DNA from: Paludisphaera rhizosphaerae
GTDB taxonomy: Bacteria > Planctomycetota > Planctomycetia > Isosphaerales > Isosphaeraceae
NCBI RefSeq assembly: GCF_011065895.1
Contig: NZ_JAALCR010000013.1
Coordinates: 1 to 64,000, forward strand
Direction of reading: 5' to 3'
Length of the DNA: 64,000 nucleotides
Shown here: positions 54,845 to 64,000 of the stretch, one piece after another
How the letters are laid out: every line of letters starts with the position of its first letter
Position numbering within the stretch: the stretch's first letter is position 1
Notes under the pieces: generated by a model
Told to the model about the DNA's origin: nothing
The model's input: only the letters and a program-made list of their open reading frames with translations
The model's database searches: none
Program-made: the position numbers and the translations under genes

Positions 54845-56281
54845 ATGAATTGCCAGGACCGTCTCCTCCGCGGCCACAATCCTCTGGATGTCTCACGCCG
54901 CTGGTTCCTCGGCCAGTGCGGCGTTGGGCTGGGCGCGATGGCGCTCCGCGAGTTGATCGCCGCCGACGCCACAGCGGGCTCGCCGGCCGCCTTCGACCCG
55001 ATGGCTGTGAAGGCTCCCCACTTCGCACCCAGGGCGAAGCGGGTGATCTTCCTGTTCATGGCGGGCGGCCCGTCGCATCTGGAGTTGTTCGACAACAAGC
55101 CGCAACTGGCGAAATTCGACGGCACTCTGCCGCCCGCCGAATTACTCAAGGGCTATCGTGCGGCGTTCATCAATCCCGACGCGAAGTTGCTCGGCCCCAA
55201 GTTCAAATTCGCCAGGCACGGAGCTTCTGGGATCGAGGTCTCGGAACTCCTGCCGCATACGGCCGGAGTGGTCGACGATCTGACGGTGATCAAGGGGATG
55301 TCGACCGACGCCTTCAACCACGCTCCGGGTCAGATCATGATGAGCACGGGCTCGATGATCTTCGGCCGGCCGAGCCTTGGGGCCTGGACCTGTTACGGAC
55401 TGGGGAGCGAGTCGAAGGACCTGCCCGGCTTCGTCGTCTTCAGCACCGGCAAGAAGGGGCCGAGCGGCGGAAACTCCAACTGGGGAAGCGGCTTCCTGCC
55501 GACAGTCTATCAGGGCGTCCAGTTCCGCACCGGCGGCGATCCGGTCCTCTATCTCTCGAACCCCGAAGGCGTCGACCAGCGGATTCAGCGCGACTCGCTG
55601 GACGCGATCCACGCGCTCGACGACCAGCGGCTGCAAGCGATGGGCGACCCCGAGATCGCCACCCGGATCAACTCTTACGAGACGGCCTTCCGGATGCAGA
55701 TGACGGCTCCCGACGTCATGGACGTCTCGCGAGAGCCGCAGCACATCCTCGACATGTACGGCGTCGAGCCTGGTAAGGGCTCATTCGGAGGCACCTGCCT
55801 GCTGGCCCGCCGCCTGCTGGAACGCGGCGTTCGGTTCGTGGAGATCTTCCACGAAGCCTGGGACCAGCACGGCAACCTCACCGCCGATTTGAAGCGCAAC
55901 TGCGCCGAGACCGACAAGGCGTCGGCCGCGCTGATCCGCGACCTCAAACAGCGCGGGATGCTGGACGACACGCTGGTGATCTGGGGCGGCGAGTTCGGCC
56001 GGACGCCCATGGTGCAGGGGGGCTCGGACGGACGGGACCACCACCCCAACGCCTTCAGCATGTGGATGGCCGGCGGCGGTGCGAAACCCGGAATCGCCCA
56101 CGGCGAAAGCGACGATCTGGGCTTCTCCGTGGCCCGGGACAAGGTCCACGTCCACGACCTGAACGCAACGATCCTGCATTTACTCGGCTTCGACCACACG
56201 CGGTTGACCTACCGCTTCCAGGGTCGCGACTTCCGCCTGACGGACGTCCACGGCCGAGTCGTCAACGAACTGATCGCCTAG
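54845..56281 (+). CDS. DUF1501 family protein with Tat-type signal
   Basis: 478 residues. A twin-arginine-like signal ([18 protein letters not shown], 17-34) suggests export in folded form. The rest matches DUF1501, related to the alkaline-phosphatase/sulfatase fold: [62 protein letters not shown] and the end [27 protein letters not shown]. The conserved Asp, Glu and His residues could bind metal. It is co-encoded with the DUF1549/1553 protein. Its 3' end overlaps the convergent TPR gene by 20 bases. Confidence 0.96.
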   Translation: MNCQDRLLRGHNPLDVSRRWFLGQCGVGLGAMALRELIAADATAGSPAAFDPMAVKAPHFAPRAKRVIFLFMAGGPSHLELFDNKPQLAKFDGTLPPAELLKGYRAAFINPDAKLLGPKFKFARHGASGIEVSELLPHTAGVVDDLTVIKGMSTDAFNHAPGQIMMSTGSMIFGRPSLGAWTCYGLGSESKDLPGFVVFSTGKKGPSGGNSNWGSGFLPTVYQGVQFRTGGDPVLYLSNPEGVDQRIQRDSLDAIHALDDQRLQAMGDPEIATRINSYETAFRMQMTAPDVMDVSREPQHILDMYGVEPGKGSFGGTCLLARRLLERGVRFVEIFHEAWDQHGNLTADLKRNCAETDKASAALIRDLKQRGMLDDTLVIWGGEFGRTPMVQGGSDGRDHHPNAFSMWMAGGGAKPGIAHGESDDLGFSVARDKVHVHDLNATILHLLGFDHTRLTYRFQGRDFRLTDVHGRVVNELIA

Positions 56282-57002
56282 CCAGCTTGGCGACGTTCTC
56301 GCGAACCGCCGCGGCGCGAGCCTCGGCGGCTCTCGCTTCCTGGCCACGGCCAAGGCGGTCGAGAACCTGAGCCCGCGCGTCCAGAGCCACCGCCAGATCG
56401 GCGCTGTCCGGGTTGGCGTTCTCGTGAATTCGGATCGCACGGAGATAGTGGGAATCCGCCAATGCCAGGTCGCCGGCGCGAGCCTCGGCGTCCGCAAGTT
56501 CCTTGATCGTCAGCGCAAGCCGTGGCGAACCCGCGCCGACGTTCTTCTCCTCGATTTTCATCGCGCGCGTGAAGAGCGGAACCGACTCGGCGTCCTTCTG
56601 TAACTCGCGTTCGATGACTGCCAGCAGATAGACCGCATCAAAGAGGACGTCGTCGCGGGTTCTGGGATCATGCTCGCGAGCCTCGATCACCCATTTCGCC
56701 AACGGCTCAGCCTGCGCGAACTTCTTCTGGGCGCAAAGAACTCGGGCCAGGTCGTGATAGCTTCGCGCCGTCACGCCGAGATGGTTCTTCTGATACGGAC
56801 TGATGGATTCGATCGCCTTCGAGAAGCGGAATTCCGCGAGTTCGTATTCGCCCCGACGGAAAGCCGACCAGCCGATGTCGTGATAATGCGACATGTCGAA
56901 GAGCGCCTGCTGCTCGACCAGTTCGTCGCCCCCAGCGAGGACGGGCGTTACGACGGTGAAGGCGGCGACGAGCAGGATTGACGGCAGATGTTTCGCGTTC
57001 AT
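56262..57002 (-). CDS. Secreted TPR-repeat protein
   Basis: 246 residues. Signal peptide ([20 protein letters not shown]) followed by about four tetratricopeptide-like helical repeats ([91 protein letters not shown]). It would act as a protein-interaction scaffold outside the cytoplasm. Its last codons overlap the end of the convergent DUF1501 gene. Confidence 0.85.
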   Translation of the reverse strand: MNAKHLPSILLVAAFTVVTPVLAGGDELVEQQALFDMSHYHDIGWSAFRRGEYELAEFRFSKAIESISPYQKNHLGVTARSYHDLARVLCAQKKFAQAEPLAKWVIEAREHDPRTRDDVLFDAVYLLAVIERELQKDAESVPLFTRAMKIEEKNVGAGSPRLALTIKELADAEARAGDLALADSHYLRAIRIHENANPDSADLAVALDARAQVLDRLGRGQEARAAEARAAAVRENVAKLARRSVR

Positions 57003-57412
57003 CGATCACACTCGGTCGGCGGATTTTGATCGGATCACTTCTGATACATCGTATGGGATCAGCGCCGCAGGGGCGTGTTCCTTTCCGAATATTTCGCGAG
57101 CGGTCCTCGTCCGACGCTGACCGATGGACGGACGTCGGCCCTGCGAGGGCGGAGCTGCCCGTCTGGGAGAGTCTGCTGTCAGGTTGTGCTCGAGGCGATT
57201 CATCACGTCGATCAAGAGCAGGGTGCCGTCGGCCTTGTCCGAGGCGGACCGTGGTGGTCGGCGTTGGAGTCGGACATGATCGCTCTCCGGGAGAGGGTCA
57301 GAGGCACGCTCGTCGAGCGACCGGGGATTGCGGCAAGCGATGTGCCGCCCCAAGATGGGAACCTCGATACCCGCCGAGGGCGGGGAGCCAGGAGACGACC
57401 AGGACGGTTCTG
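57003..57412. other. Divergent intergenic region
   Basis: 410 bases between the TPR gene and the permease gene. The frame of the permease is open through it, but the translation is Arg/Gly-rich without helices, unlike the protein itself. No repeats or promoter boxes stand out. Confidence 0.5.
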
Positions 57413-58792
57413 ATGCTGCAACGTCGCTTACGCCTGCTCCAGGCGGTCAGTCTGAACATGTCGATGATGGTCGGGGTCGGCCCGTTCATCACGATTCCGG
57501 CCATTCTCGCCTCGATGGGCGGTCCCCAGGCGATGCTCGGATGGATTCTCGGCGCCCTTGTGGCCCTGGCGGACGGACTTGTCTGGTGCGAGCTGGCCTC
57601 CGCTTTTCCGGGCTCGGGGGGGACCTACCACTTTTTCGACGCCGCCTATGGAGAGTCGCAGAAGGGGAGGGCGTTGAAGTTCCTCTTCGTCTGGCAGTTC
57701 CTCTTCAGCGCCCCGCTGGAGGTCGCCAGTGGGGCTCTCGGCCTGGCGCAGTACGCCGCTTTCTTCTTTCCGTCGCTCCATGAGCCGGCCTGGAACTGGG
57801 GGGCGATCGTGCCGGGCGTGGACTCCGCCGTCCCCTGGTTCAACCTCCTTGGCGTGGCCGTGATGGGCCTGGTGACGTTCCTGGCGTATCGCAGGATCGA
57901 GGTCGCCGGTCGGCTCCTGGTCGTGCTCTGGATTGGGATGCTGATCACGGTCGGCTGGGTGATCGCGGTCGGGCTCTCGCACTTCGACGCCGGTTTGGCC
58001 TTCTCGTTCCCTGAACGCGCCTTCGACCTGACTCAGGCCAACGCCCTGGGCCTGGGCGCGGCTCTGGCCATCGCGATGTACGACTTCCTGGGCTACTACC
58101 AGATCTGCTACATGGGCGACGAGGTGGAGGAGCCGTCGCGGACCATCCCCCGCGCGATCCTGATCTCGGTGCTGGCGATCGCCGCGATCTACCTGACGAT
58201 GAACATCAGCATTCTGGGCGTGCTCCCCTGGCAGGAGGCCATGGAATCGAAGCACGTCGCCAGCGACATGATGCAGCGGGTTTTGGGGTCGAAAGCGGCC
58301 GGCTTGCTGACGCTGATGATCATCTGGACGGCTTTGGCGTCGACGTTCGCCGCGACCCTGGGTTACAGTCGAGTACCGTACGCCTCCGCGAAGGCCGGGC
58401 ATTTCCCCCGGTTCTTCGCCGCGACCCACCCGAAGGGGGATTTCCCCCATCGCTCGCTGATACTGCTGGGCGTCCTCGGGATGCTCGCCTGCCTGGCGGA
58501 TCTCACGACCGTCATCACGGCGTTGTTGACCTCGCGGATCTTGATCCAGTTCGTCGGCCAGATCGTCACGGTTTTCTGGATTCGCAGCCGGCCTGAAATC
58601 ATGGCTCGGCTGAGATTTCGGATGCCGCTGTTTCCGATCCCCGCCGCCGTGGCGTTCGTGGGCTGGATGTACGTCTTCGCAACCGCCGCGCCGGTCGTGA
58701 AGGCCTACGGGTTGTGGACCCTGGCGCTGGGGATCCTCGTCTTCCAGGCGTGGGATCGATTTCATCCCACCGAGTCCGAAGCAACGTCCTGA
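57413..58792 (+). CDS. APC-family amino acid permease
   Basis: 459 residues from ATG at 57413, which has AGGACGG upstream. About 12 transmembrane helices. The first carries the substrate-binding signature GVGPFITIPAILASMGGPQAMLGWILGALVALADGLVWCELASAFPGSGGTYHF typical of APC transporters, and DEVEEPSRTIPRAI matches the loop after helix 6. Expected to import or exchange amino acids. Substrate unknown. The CLC gene follows after 20 bases and is probably cotranscribed. Confidence 0.93.
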   Translation: MLQRRLRLLQAVSLNMSMMVGVGPFITIPAILASMGGPQAMLGWILGALVALADGLVWCELASAFPGSGGTYHFFDAAYGESQKGRALKFLFVWQFLFSAPLEVASGALGLAQYAAFFFPSLHEPAWNWGAIVPGVDSAVPWFNLLGVAVMGLVTFLAYRRIEVAGRLLVVLWIGMLITVGWVIAVGLSHFDAGLAFSFPERAFDLTQANALGLGAALAIAMYDFLGYYQICYMGDEVEEPSRTIPRAILISVLAIAAIYLTMNISILGVLPWQEAMESKHVASDMMQRVLGSKAAGLLTLMIIWTALASTFAATLGYSRVPYASAKAGHFPRFFAATHPKGDFPHRSLILLGVLGMLACLADLTTVITALLTSRILIQFVGQIVTVFWIRSRPEIMARLRFRMPLFPIPAAVAFVGWMYVFATAAPVVKAYGLWTLALGILVFQAWDRFHPTESEATS

Positions 58793-58812
58793 GCACAGGA
58801 GAAGGAACCCGC

Positions 58813-60738
58813 ATGACGGAGCCCGCAGCAGCAGCAAGCCGTCCCTCCGCTTCCTCGACGTTGACCGCCGCGATGCGGAGGCTCGCAGCTCTCTGGGCGA
58901 CTCCCGGCGTCGGAAGGGCGGGGATTTGCAGCCCGCTGGTCGGGGTGGTTGCGGGGCTGGGGGCGGTCGTCTTTCTGCTGTCGCTCCAGTTCATGTATCA
59001 GCACGTCCTGCTCGGCCTGATGCACTTCGCGCTTCCCCCGACGTTGGAAGGGGAGAAGCACGCCGTCGCCTATCCCTGGCCCTGGTGGATGGTGGTTCTG
59101 ATCCCGACGCTCGGCGGCCTCTTCTCGGGGTGGCTGGTCTTCACGTTCGCCCCGGAGGCCGAAGGGCATGGGACCGACGCGATGATCCGTTCCTTCCACA
59201 AGGGAGGCGGGTGGATCCGGACCCGAGTCCCTTTCATCAAGACGGTCGCCTCGATCGTCACCATCGGAACGGGCGGCTCCGCCGGACAGGAAGGTCCGAT
59301 CGCACAGATCGGTGCGGGATTCGGGTCGTACCTGGCCCGAGTGCTTCGGCTCCCGGCCTCGGAACGGCGAATCCTGATGCTCGCCGGGGCGGCCGGCGGC
59401 GTTGGGGCGATCTTTCGGGCGCCGCTGGGCGGGGCCCTCTTCGCTGGAGAGGTCCTGTACTCGTCGACGGCCTTTGAATCGGCGGCGTTGCTGCCGTGCC
59501 TGGCGAGCGCCATCGTGGCCTATTCCACGTTCGCCCTGTTCGTCACGCCGCACCCGGTCTTCGCCATGCCGGCTCTGACCTTCCAGGGGCTGACCGACTT
59601 GCCCCTGTACGTGGGGCTGACGTTCCTCTGCACGGCCGTGGGCTGGCTCTACACCCGGACTTTTTACGGAGCCCGCGACCACTTCTTCCACAAGCTGCCG
59701 ATCCCGCGCAAGCTCAAGCCGGCCCTCGGCGGGGCCATGCTCGGGTTCCTGGCGCTGGCGTTTCCGCAGGTCATGGCCGGCGGCTACGGCTGGGTGCAAT
59801 GGGGCGCGATCGGCGAACCGTCCGATCTCCTGTCCTCGGGCGAGTCCGCCTTCGTCCCCAACATGTCGGCGTGGCTGTTGCTGGCGGTGGCCCTGGCGAA
59901 AATCGTGGCCACAAGCTTCACGATTAGTTCGGGGGGAAGCGGCGGCGTGTTCGGGCCGTCGATGCTGATCGGCGGCATGCTCGGAGGCGCCTACGGTCAG
60001 GCGCTCCACGGGTTGGGTTTCGGCGAGGCGATTCCCCCCTCAGCCTTCGTGCTGGTTGGGATGGGCGGGTTCTTCGCGGGGGTTTCCAAGACGCCCCTCA
60101 CTTCAATCGTCATGGTCAGCGAAATGACCGGCTCTTATAGCCTTTTGGTCCCGTTGATGCTGGCCTGCGGCCTGAACGTGGCCCTTTCGCGGCGCTGGAC
60201 GATGTACGAGGAACAGGTCGCCACGCCGATCGACAGCCCGGCGCACCAGGGAGACTTCGTCGTCGACGTCCTCTCCAGCTTGAAGGTCGGAGCAGCCGGC
60301 GTGCGGACGGTGGGGATCGTACCCATCCCCGCGGCGCTCCCATTCGAACAACTCGTGCACAAGGTCGCCCGGTCGTCCGAGGGGCTCTTCCCCGTCGTCG
60401 ACGCCAAGGGACGCCTGATCGGGGTCTTCACCCTTCGCGACCTTCGCCTGGCCCTCCTGGGGTCCGAATCCTGGGGGCCGCTCGTGATCGCCGACGACCT
60501 GGCCACACGGCCGGTGACGACCGTGACGGTCCACGACGACCTCCACACGGCGCTCCGGAGAATGACCGAGTTGAATACGGATGAGATCCCCGTCGTCGAA
60601 CCGGACGATCCGACGAAGCTCGTGGGCTTGCTCTCCCGGCGCTCCCTGACGTCGTCCTACACGACGCTCATCGAGTCGCTCCGGGCCGGGTCGGCCCATT
60701 CCGGAGCGCCGACCGCCGACGGCCACCCTGCGGCTTGA
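58813..60738 (+). CDS. CLC-type anion channel/transporter with two CBS domains
   Basis: 641 residues from ATG at 58813 (AGGAGAAGG upstream). A CLC membrane domain (about 35-470) is followed by paired CBS domains (about 490-625). The anion pathway motifs are GHGTD (119-122 region, in place of GSGIP), GQEGP (158-162) with gating Glu160, and SGGSGGVFGPS. At the position of the internal proton glutamate of E. coli ClcA (EE in that protein) I read EV (Glu213-Val214). The CBS pair could sense nucleotides. Transport of chloride is likely; channel versus exchanger is discussed in the findings. Confidence 0.92.
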   Translation: MTEPAAAASRPSASSTLTAAMRRLAALWATPGVGRAGICSPLVGVVAGLGAVVFLLSLQFMYQHVLLGLMHFALPPTLEGEKHAVAYPWPWWMVVLIPTLGGLFSGWLVFTFAPEAEGHGTDAMIRSFHKGGGWIRTRVPFIKTVASIVTIGTGGSAGQEGPIAQIGAGFGSYLARVLRLPASERRILMLAGAAGGVGAIFRAPLGGALFAGEVLYSSTAFESAALLPCLASAIVAYSTFALFVTPHPVFAMPALTFQGLTDLPLYVGLTFLCTAVGWLYTRTFYGARDHFFHKLPIPRKLKPALGGAMLGFLALAFPQVMAGGYGWVQWGAIGEPSDLLSSGESAFVPNMSAWLLLAVALAKIVATSFTISSGGSGGVFGPSMLIGGMLGGAYGQALHGLGFGEAIPPSAFVLVGMGGFFAGVSKTPLTSIVMVSEMTGSYSLLVPLMLACGLNVALSRRWTMYEEQVATPIDSPAHQGDFVVDVLSSLKVGAAGVRTVGIVPIPAALPFEQLVHKVARSSEGLFPVVDAKGRLIGVFTLRDLRLALLGSESWGPLVIADDLATRPVTTVTVHDDLHTALRRMTELNTDEIPVVEPDDPTKLVGLLSRRSLTSSYTTLIESLRAGSAHSGAPTADGHPAA

Positions 60739-60739
60739 C

Positions 60740-60768
60740 TTGCAAGAATCTGGTGAAGCCGATAGAAT
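60740..60768 (+). promoter_or_regulatory. Sigma70-type promoter for the small basic protein gene
   Basis: TTGCAA (60740-60745) and TAGAAT (60763-60768) are separated by exactly 17 bases. The -35 box begins directly after the CLC stop codon and the start codon is about 60 bases downstream. This gives the small gene its own promoter. Confidence 0.55.
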
Positions 60769-60829
60769 CATTGGTTCAAAATCCCGGAAGCGATAGAACG
60801 GGACGGCAAACGCAGTTGGAGTCGATCGA

Positions 60830-61027
60830 ATGTCTCTGGACAAGAGTCTCAAGAAGGCGAGCGGGCTGTCCCGTCAGCGAAACGTGTTGACCCGCCCTGA
60901 GCGTCTGGCGCTGCTGCAGGAAGACGATAAGTGGTCGCCCACCTACGGCGTCTACAACCTGCCCAAGACGAAGTCGCGGCGGCTGGCGCCCGGCCAGTCC
61001 GGGCCGAAGCGTCCCGGGACCAAGTGA
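60830..61027 (+). CDS. PVC-type small basic protein
   Basis: 65 residues starting MSLDKSLKKASGLSRQRNVLTRPERLALLQEDDKW. This sequence matches what I recall of the 'small basic protein' family (TIGR04137-like) shared by planctomycetes, verrucomicrobia and chlamydiae and proposed as a signature of the PVC group. The C-terminus is Lys/Arg/Pro-rich (PKTKSRRLAPGQSGPKRP). A nucleic-acid or ribosome association is plausible from its charge; it is not demonstrated here. It has its own promoter and terminator. Confidence 0.85.
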   Translation: MSLDKSLKKASGLSRQRNVLTRPERLALLQEDDKWSPTYGVYNLPKTKSRRLAPGQSGPKRPGTK

Positions 61028-61065
61028 GCGGAAGCTTCTTCCCGCTTTCATCGGTATCCTCGACG

Positions 61066-61095
61066 ATCCCCGGCCTTCTGGTCGGGGATTTCGCT
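61066..61095 (+). terminator. Terminator-like hairpin after the small basic protein gene
   Basis: ATCCCCGGCC (61066-61075) pairs with GGTCGGGGAT (61080-61089) over 10 bp with one wobble and a TTCT loop; the tail is TTCGCTT. Confidence 0.7.
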
Positions 61096-61131
61096 TGAAT
61101 CGACGCCCTCTCCCCGAGGTTCCCGCCCGCG

Positions 61132-61989
61132 ATGACTATGTTCGTCATCATCTCGCTCTACTGCGCGCTGGTGGTGGGCGTCAGCTTGCTCGGGGGAATG
61201 GCGCCTCTGGCCCTCGTGCTGACGCACACCCGGCTTCAGATCTATCTGAGCTTCTCAGCCGGCAGCATGCTGGGAGCGGCCTTCTTCCACATGCTTCCCG
61301 AGTCGGTCGAGATGGGCGGCGCGGGGACGGTCCGCTGGGCTTCGCTCGGGCTGCTCGTGCTCTTCCTGCTGGAGCGATTCTTCTCGTTTCACCAGCATGA
61401 GCCCGCGGAGCCGATCCCGCACGCTCAGCACGATCACGATCACGAGCACGTCCACGATCACAAGCACGATCATGGTCATCACAGCGACCCTGAACCGCTC
61501 GTCGCTCCGACCCTCTCCTGGGGTACGGCGACTTTCGGTCTGGCGGTTCATTCGCTGGTCGGCGGCGTGGCACTGGCGAGCGCCGTCGCGGCCGACTACA
61601 AGGAACAAGGGCGGATCGGCGGCATGGCCTGGGGGGTCTTTCTGGCCACGGTCCTTCACAAACCGGCCGATGCGATGACGGTCGTCTCCCTGATGATTCG
61701 CGCCGGCGTACCGGCTCGGTTGGCCCACCTGGTGAATCTCGGCTTCGCTCTGATGATCCCGATGGGCGCCGCTCTTTTCTTCCTGGGCGTCGACCGTTTG
61801 GACCCCGGCCACGCCGAGGCGCTGACCGCAGTCGCGCTCTCGTTTTCCGCCGGGACGTTCCTCTGCATTTCGCTCAGCGACCTGCTTCCCGAGCTTCAAT
61901 TCCACTCTCATGACCGTCTGAAGCTCTCGATCGCGTTGCTCGCAGGCTTCTTTCTGATGGCGGGGACCTCGGGCTTCGAGGCTCCCTGA
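61132..61989 (+). CDS. ZIP-family metal transporter with His-rich loop
   Basis: 285 residues, about eight transmembrane helices. A cytoplasmic loop at 88-118 is packed with His and Asp (HDHDHEHVHDHKHDHGHH), a metal-binding tract typical of ZIP proteins. The intramembrane site is visible as HSLVGG (140-145) and HKPADA (176-181), corresponding to the HNxxxG/HKxPxx motifs. It would import zinc or another divalent cation. It follows the small basic protein gene beyond a terminator and so probably has its own promoter. Confidence 0.92.
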   Translation: MTMFVIISLYCALVVGVSLLGGMAPLALVLTHTRLQIYLSFSAGSMLGAAFFHMLPESVEMGGAGTVRWASLGLLVLFLLERFFSFHQHEPAEPIPHAQHDHDHEHVHDHKHDHGHHSDPEPLVAPTLSWGTATFGLAVHSLVGGVALASAVAADYKEQGRIGGMAWGVFLATVLHKPADAMTVVSLMIRAGVPARLAHLVNLGFALMIPMGAALFFLGVDRLDPGHAEALTAVALSFSAGTFLCISLSDLLPELQFHSHDRLKLSIALLAGFFLMAGTSGFEAP

Positions 61990-62155
61990 CACTCCACCAC
62001 GCGAGCGCGTTGATCACCCTGCGCGACTCCCTGCGCTTCGGATCACGGGCCGAAACGATCCATTTCGGTTTCGTCCTTGTCAGATTGGAGCCGTCGTCCG
62101 TACCCTGAAGTGGGGGAGTCGACGACGACCGCTGGCATACCAAGGAGTACCACCC

Positions 62156-64000
62156 GTGGACGCTCGATGGACACCGAGGCGAGGTCTCTTTCTGGCCTTT
62201 GCGCTCTCCGCGGTCACAGCTCTCGCGAGCGCGGCGGATGAACCTGTTCCTCCCGATGTTACGGCGAAACTGGGTCGGCTTCAGGGCCTCGACGGATCGT
62301 CCCTGGACCCAACGCCCGCTCCGTCGGGTGCGACCGTGCTGGTTTTCTATTCGACCGAATGCCCGATCGCCAATGCCGTATGGCCCACGCTCAACAAGCT
62401 TTGCGAAGACTACCCCACGCCCCGCGTGAAGTGGTTCGCCGTCTGCGTCGACCCGGACACGAGCCTGGACGAGTTGGCGACCCACGCCAAGGAATTCGGC
62501 CTAAAGGGTACTGTCGCCGTCGACCGAACCGGTCGCCAGGCCCGCCGACTCGGGGCGACCGTCACTCCCGAGGCGTTCGTCGTCGACGGCCGCGGCCGAC
62601 TCCGCTACCAGGGGCGGATCGACGACCAGTTCGCCGCGCGTGGGATCCGCAATGCCTCTCCGGGCGAAGGGAATTTGCGACCCGCCTTGACCGCCGTCCT
62701 TTCCGGCGCCGAGGTTAAAACGCCGTCCAGCAAACCCGTGGGCTGCCCACTCCCCGAGGTCGCCACGCCGACCTACACGAAAGACGTCGCCGCGATCCTC
62801 CAGAACAACTGCCGGGAATGCCATCGCAAGGACCAACTCGGCCCGTTCGCCCTCGATACCTACGAGCAGGCCCGCAAGCGGGCCGATGATCTGGCCGACG
62901 TGGTCGCCGATCGCAGGATGCCCCCCTGGAAGGCTGCGCCAGGCGTTGGGCCGAAGTTCCAGCACGATCGCTCGCTGTCGCCCATCGAGGTCGAGACCAT
63001 CGCCGCCTGGGCCGAGGCCGACGCTCCCGAAGGCGACCCGAAGGACCTCCCCGCCCCTCGAATCTTCCCGGAGGATTGGGCCATCGAAGGCGGTCCCGAC
63101 CTCGTCCTCGATATCGGGACCGACTTCCCGATTCCGGCTTCGGGGCCGGACGTCTATCGCTGCTTCGTCATCAAGACGAACCTGCCGCAGGACGTCTACG
63201 TCAACGGCATCGAGTACAAGGCTGGCAACCCCCGCGTCGTCCATCACGTTTTGGGCTATGTGGACGTCTCCGGCGAGGCCCGCAAACTCGACGAGAAAGA
63301 GGAGGGGCCCGGTTACACCAATTTCTCAGGGCCGGGAGTCGAGGTGAACGGCGACCTCGGCGGCTGGGCCCCAGGCGCATTCCCGAGCATTCTGGCCGAC
63401 GGCGTCGGCCGGTCCTTGCCGAAAGGGGCCGACGTCATCCTCCAGGTGCACTATCACCCAGACGGCAAGCCCGAGACCGACCGCACCCGCATCGCCCTCA
63501 AGTTCGCCCGCAAGCCCGTCCACCAGACGCTCCACTGGAACGGGGCCTTCGGTTGGAACCTGGATCTGCCCCCGGGAGAGTCCAACATCGAGGTTCGTGG
63601 CAAGTGGACGGTCCCTGTCGACGTCGAGGCCCGCGCCGTCGCACCGCACATGCACCTGCTGGGGAAGAACATGCACATGTTCGCCACATTCCCGGACGGT
63701 CGCACTCAGGATCTCATCCGGATCGACGATTGGGATTTCAACTGGCAGACCCAGTACTTCTTCGAGGAGCCGGTCGATCTTCCGAAGGGCTCGATCGTTC
63801 AGGTCGTCGCCCATTTCGACAACTCGTCGTCGAACCCCCGCAATCCCAACGCCGCCAAGCCCCAGCGCGTGAAGTGGGGCGAGGCGACCACCGACGAAAT
63901 GTGCATCGGCTTCATCGCCGTCACGAAGAAGGGGCAGGACCTGACAAAGGCTGGCGAGAAGGACGACCTCACGGAGATCTTCAACAACCAGCGCAAGGAG
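62156..64000 (+). CDS. Redoxin / cytochrome c / copper-dependent monooxygenase-like protein (partial)
   Basis: The frame starts at GTG 62156, with AAGGAG nine bases upstream, and runs without a stop to the window end (615 codons, 3' end missing). Signal peptide (about 9-26), then a thioredoxin-fold redoxin domain (about 35-185) with Cys69 in FYSTECP. A cytochrome-c-like segment has CRECH (219-223). From about 310 the region resembles copper type II ascorbate-dependent monooxygenase (PHM-like) domains: His363/His364 in VVHHVLGY, His432/His434 in VHYHPDGK, and His498/His500 followed by MHM in APHMHLLGKNMHM as likely copper ligands. Similar multi-domain proteins occur in planctomycetes and acidobacteria; the substrate is unknown. 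Confidence 0.88.
   Translation, partial: MDARWTPRRGLFLAFALSAVTALASAADEPVPPDVTAKLGRLQGLDGSSLDPTPAPSGATVLVFYSTECPIANAVWPTLNKLCEDYPTPRVKWFAVCVDPDTSLDELATHAKEFGLKGTVAVDRTGRQARRLGATVTPEAFVVDGRGRLRYQGRIDDQFAARGIRNASPGEGNLRPALTAVLSGAEVKTPSSKPVGCPLPEVATPTYTKDVAAILQNNCRECHRKDQLGPFALDTYEQARKRADDLADVVADRRMPPWKAAPGVGPKFQHDRSLSPIEVETIAAWAEADAPEGDPKDLPAPRIFPEDWAIEGGPDLVLDIGTDFPIPASGPDVYRCFVIKTNLPQDVYVNGIEYKAGNPRVVHHVLGYVDVSGEARKLDEKEEGPGYTNFSGPGVEVNGDLGGWAPGAFPSILADGVGRSLPKGADVILQVHYHPDGKPETDRTRIALKFARKPVHQTLHWNGAFGWNLDLPPGESNIEVRGKWTVPVDVEARAVAPHMHLLGKNMHMFATFPDGRTQDLIRIDDWDFNWQTQYFFEEPVDLPKGSIVQVVAHFDNSSSNPRNPNAAKPQRVKWGEATTDEMCIGFIAVTKKGQDLTKAGEKDDLTEIFNNQRKE

Noticed and set aside
60771-60790. tRNA-like T-loop sequence GGTTCAAAATCCC
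   Set aside because: No matching acceptor, D or anticodon arms are found around it; it lies in the leader of the small basic protein gene.

Overview
The window is a GC-rich (roughly two-thirds G+C by eye) chromosomal segment of a planctomycete, most likely an Isosphaeraceae-type member. This rests on gene content: a planctomycete cytochrome/DUF1549/DUF1553 protein paired with a DUF1501 protein, a DUF1559 prepilin-like protein, a PF07638-type ECF sigma factor overlapping an FHA/Ser-Thr kinase gene, and a PVC-type 'small basic protein'. Genes lie on both strands in short operons. Secreted, lipoprotein and membrane proteins are abundant. No rRNA, tRNA, CRISPR, integrase or transposase was seen.

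Layout. 1-5.1 kb: secreted and lipoprotein genes, including an EF-hand/deiodinase-like fusion and a DUF1559 gene with a large nested hairpin upstream. 5.2-9.5 kb: housekeeping genes on the minus strand (aspS, aroA, a DUF167 gene, a YggS-type PLP protein). 9.8-12.4 kb: a hypothetical gene, then about 1.4 kb without coding that carries a striking array of six hairpin units with an invariant purine-rich loop and covarying stems. 12.4-17.4 kb: a serine-hydrolase/NamZ fusion, a tyrosine phosphatase and an OPX polysaccharide-export lipoprotein. 17.7-25.5 kb: two tandem DUF697-type GTPases, then an ExbB-ExbD-ExbD operon. 25.8-34.8 kb: a Maf protein, a stand-alone receiver, a BON-domain protein and a 1,280-residue M14/S9 peptidase fusion. 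35.3-42.3 kb: ispE-spoVG (SpoVG carries an inserted zinc ribbon), an alpha/beta hydrolase, the sigma factor/FHA-kinase pair and a GYF/M48 protease. 42.5-51.4 kb: purQ, a NYN-domain gene, a PurS-PurL fusion, a prephenate dehydrogenase, a second FHA/kinase and an acyl-adenylating enzyme. 51.7-64 kb: the DUF1549/1553-DUF1501 pair, a TPR protein, an amino acid permease, a CLC-type anion transporter, the small basic protein, a ZIP transporter, and a redoxin/cytochrome c/copper-monooxygenase-like gene cut by the window end.

The genes do not form one pathway. Core metabolism (purines, aromatic amino acids, isoprenoids, aspartyl-tRNA) is interleaved with envelope, signalling and secreted-enzyme genes. 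Multi-domain fusion is the recurring theme. The strongest candidate for something undescribed is the repetitive structured-RNA region at about 11.5-12.3 kb. All calls were made by reading the sequence without database searches; starts were moved where a signal peptide, a Shine-Dalgarno sequence or family length favoured an internal codon.
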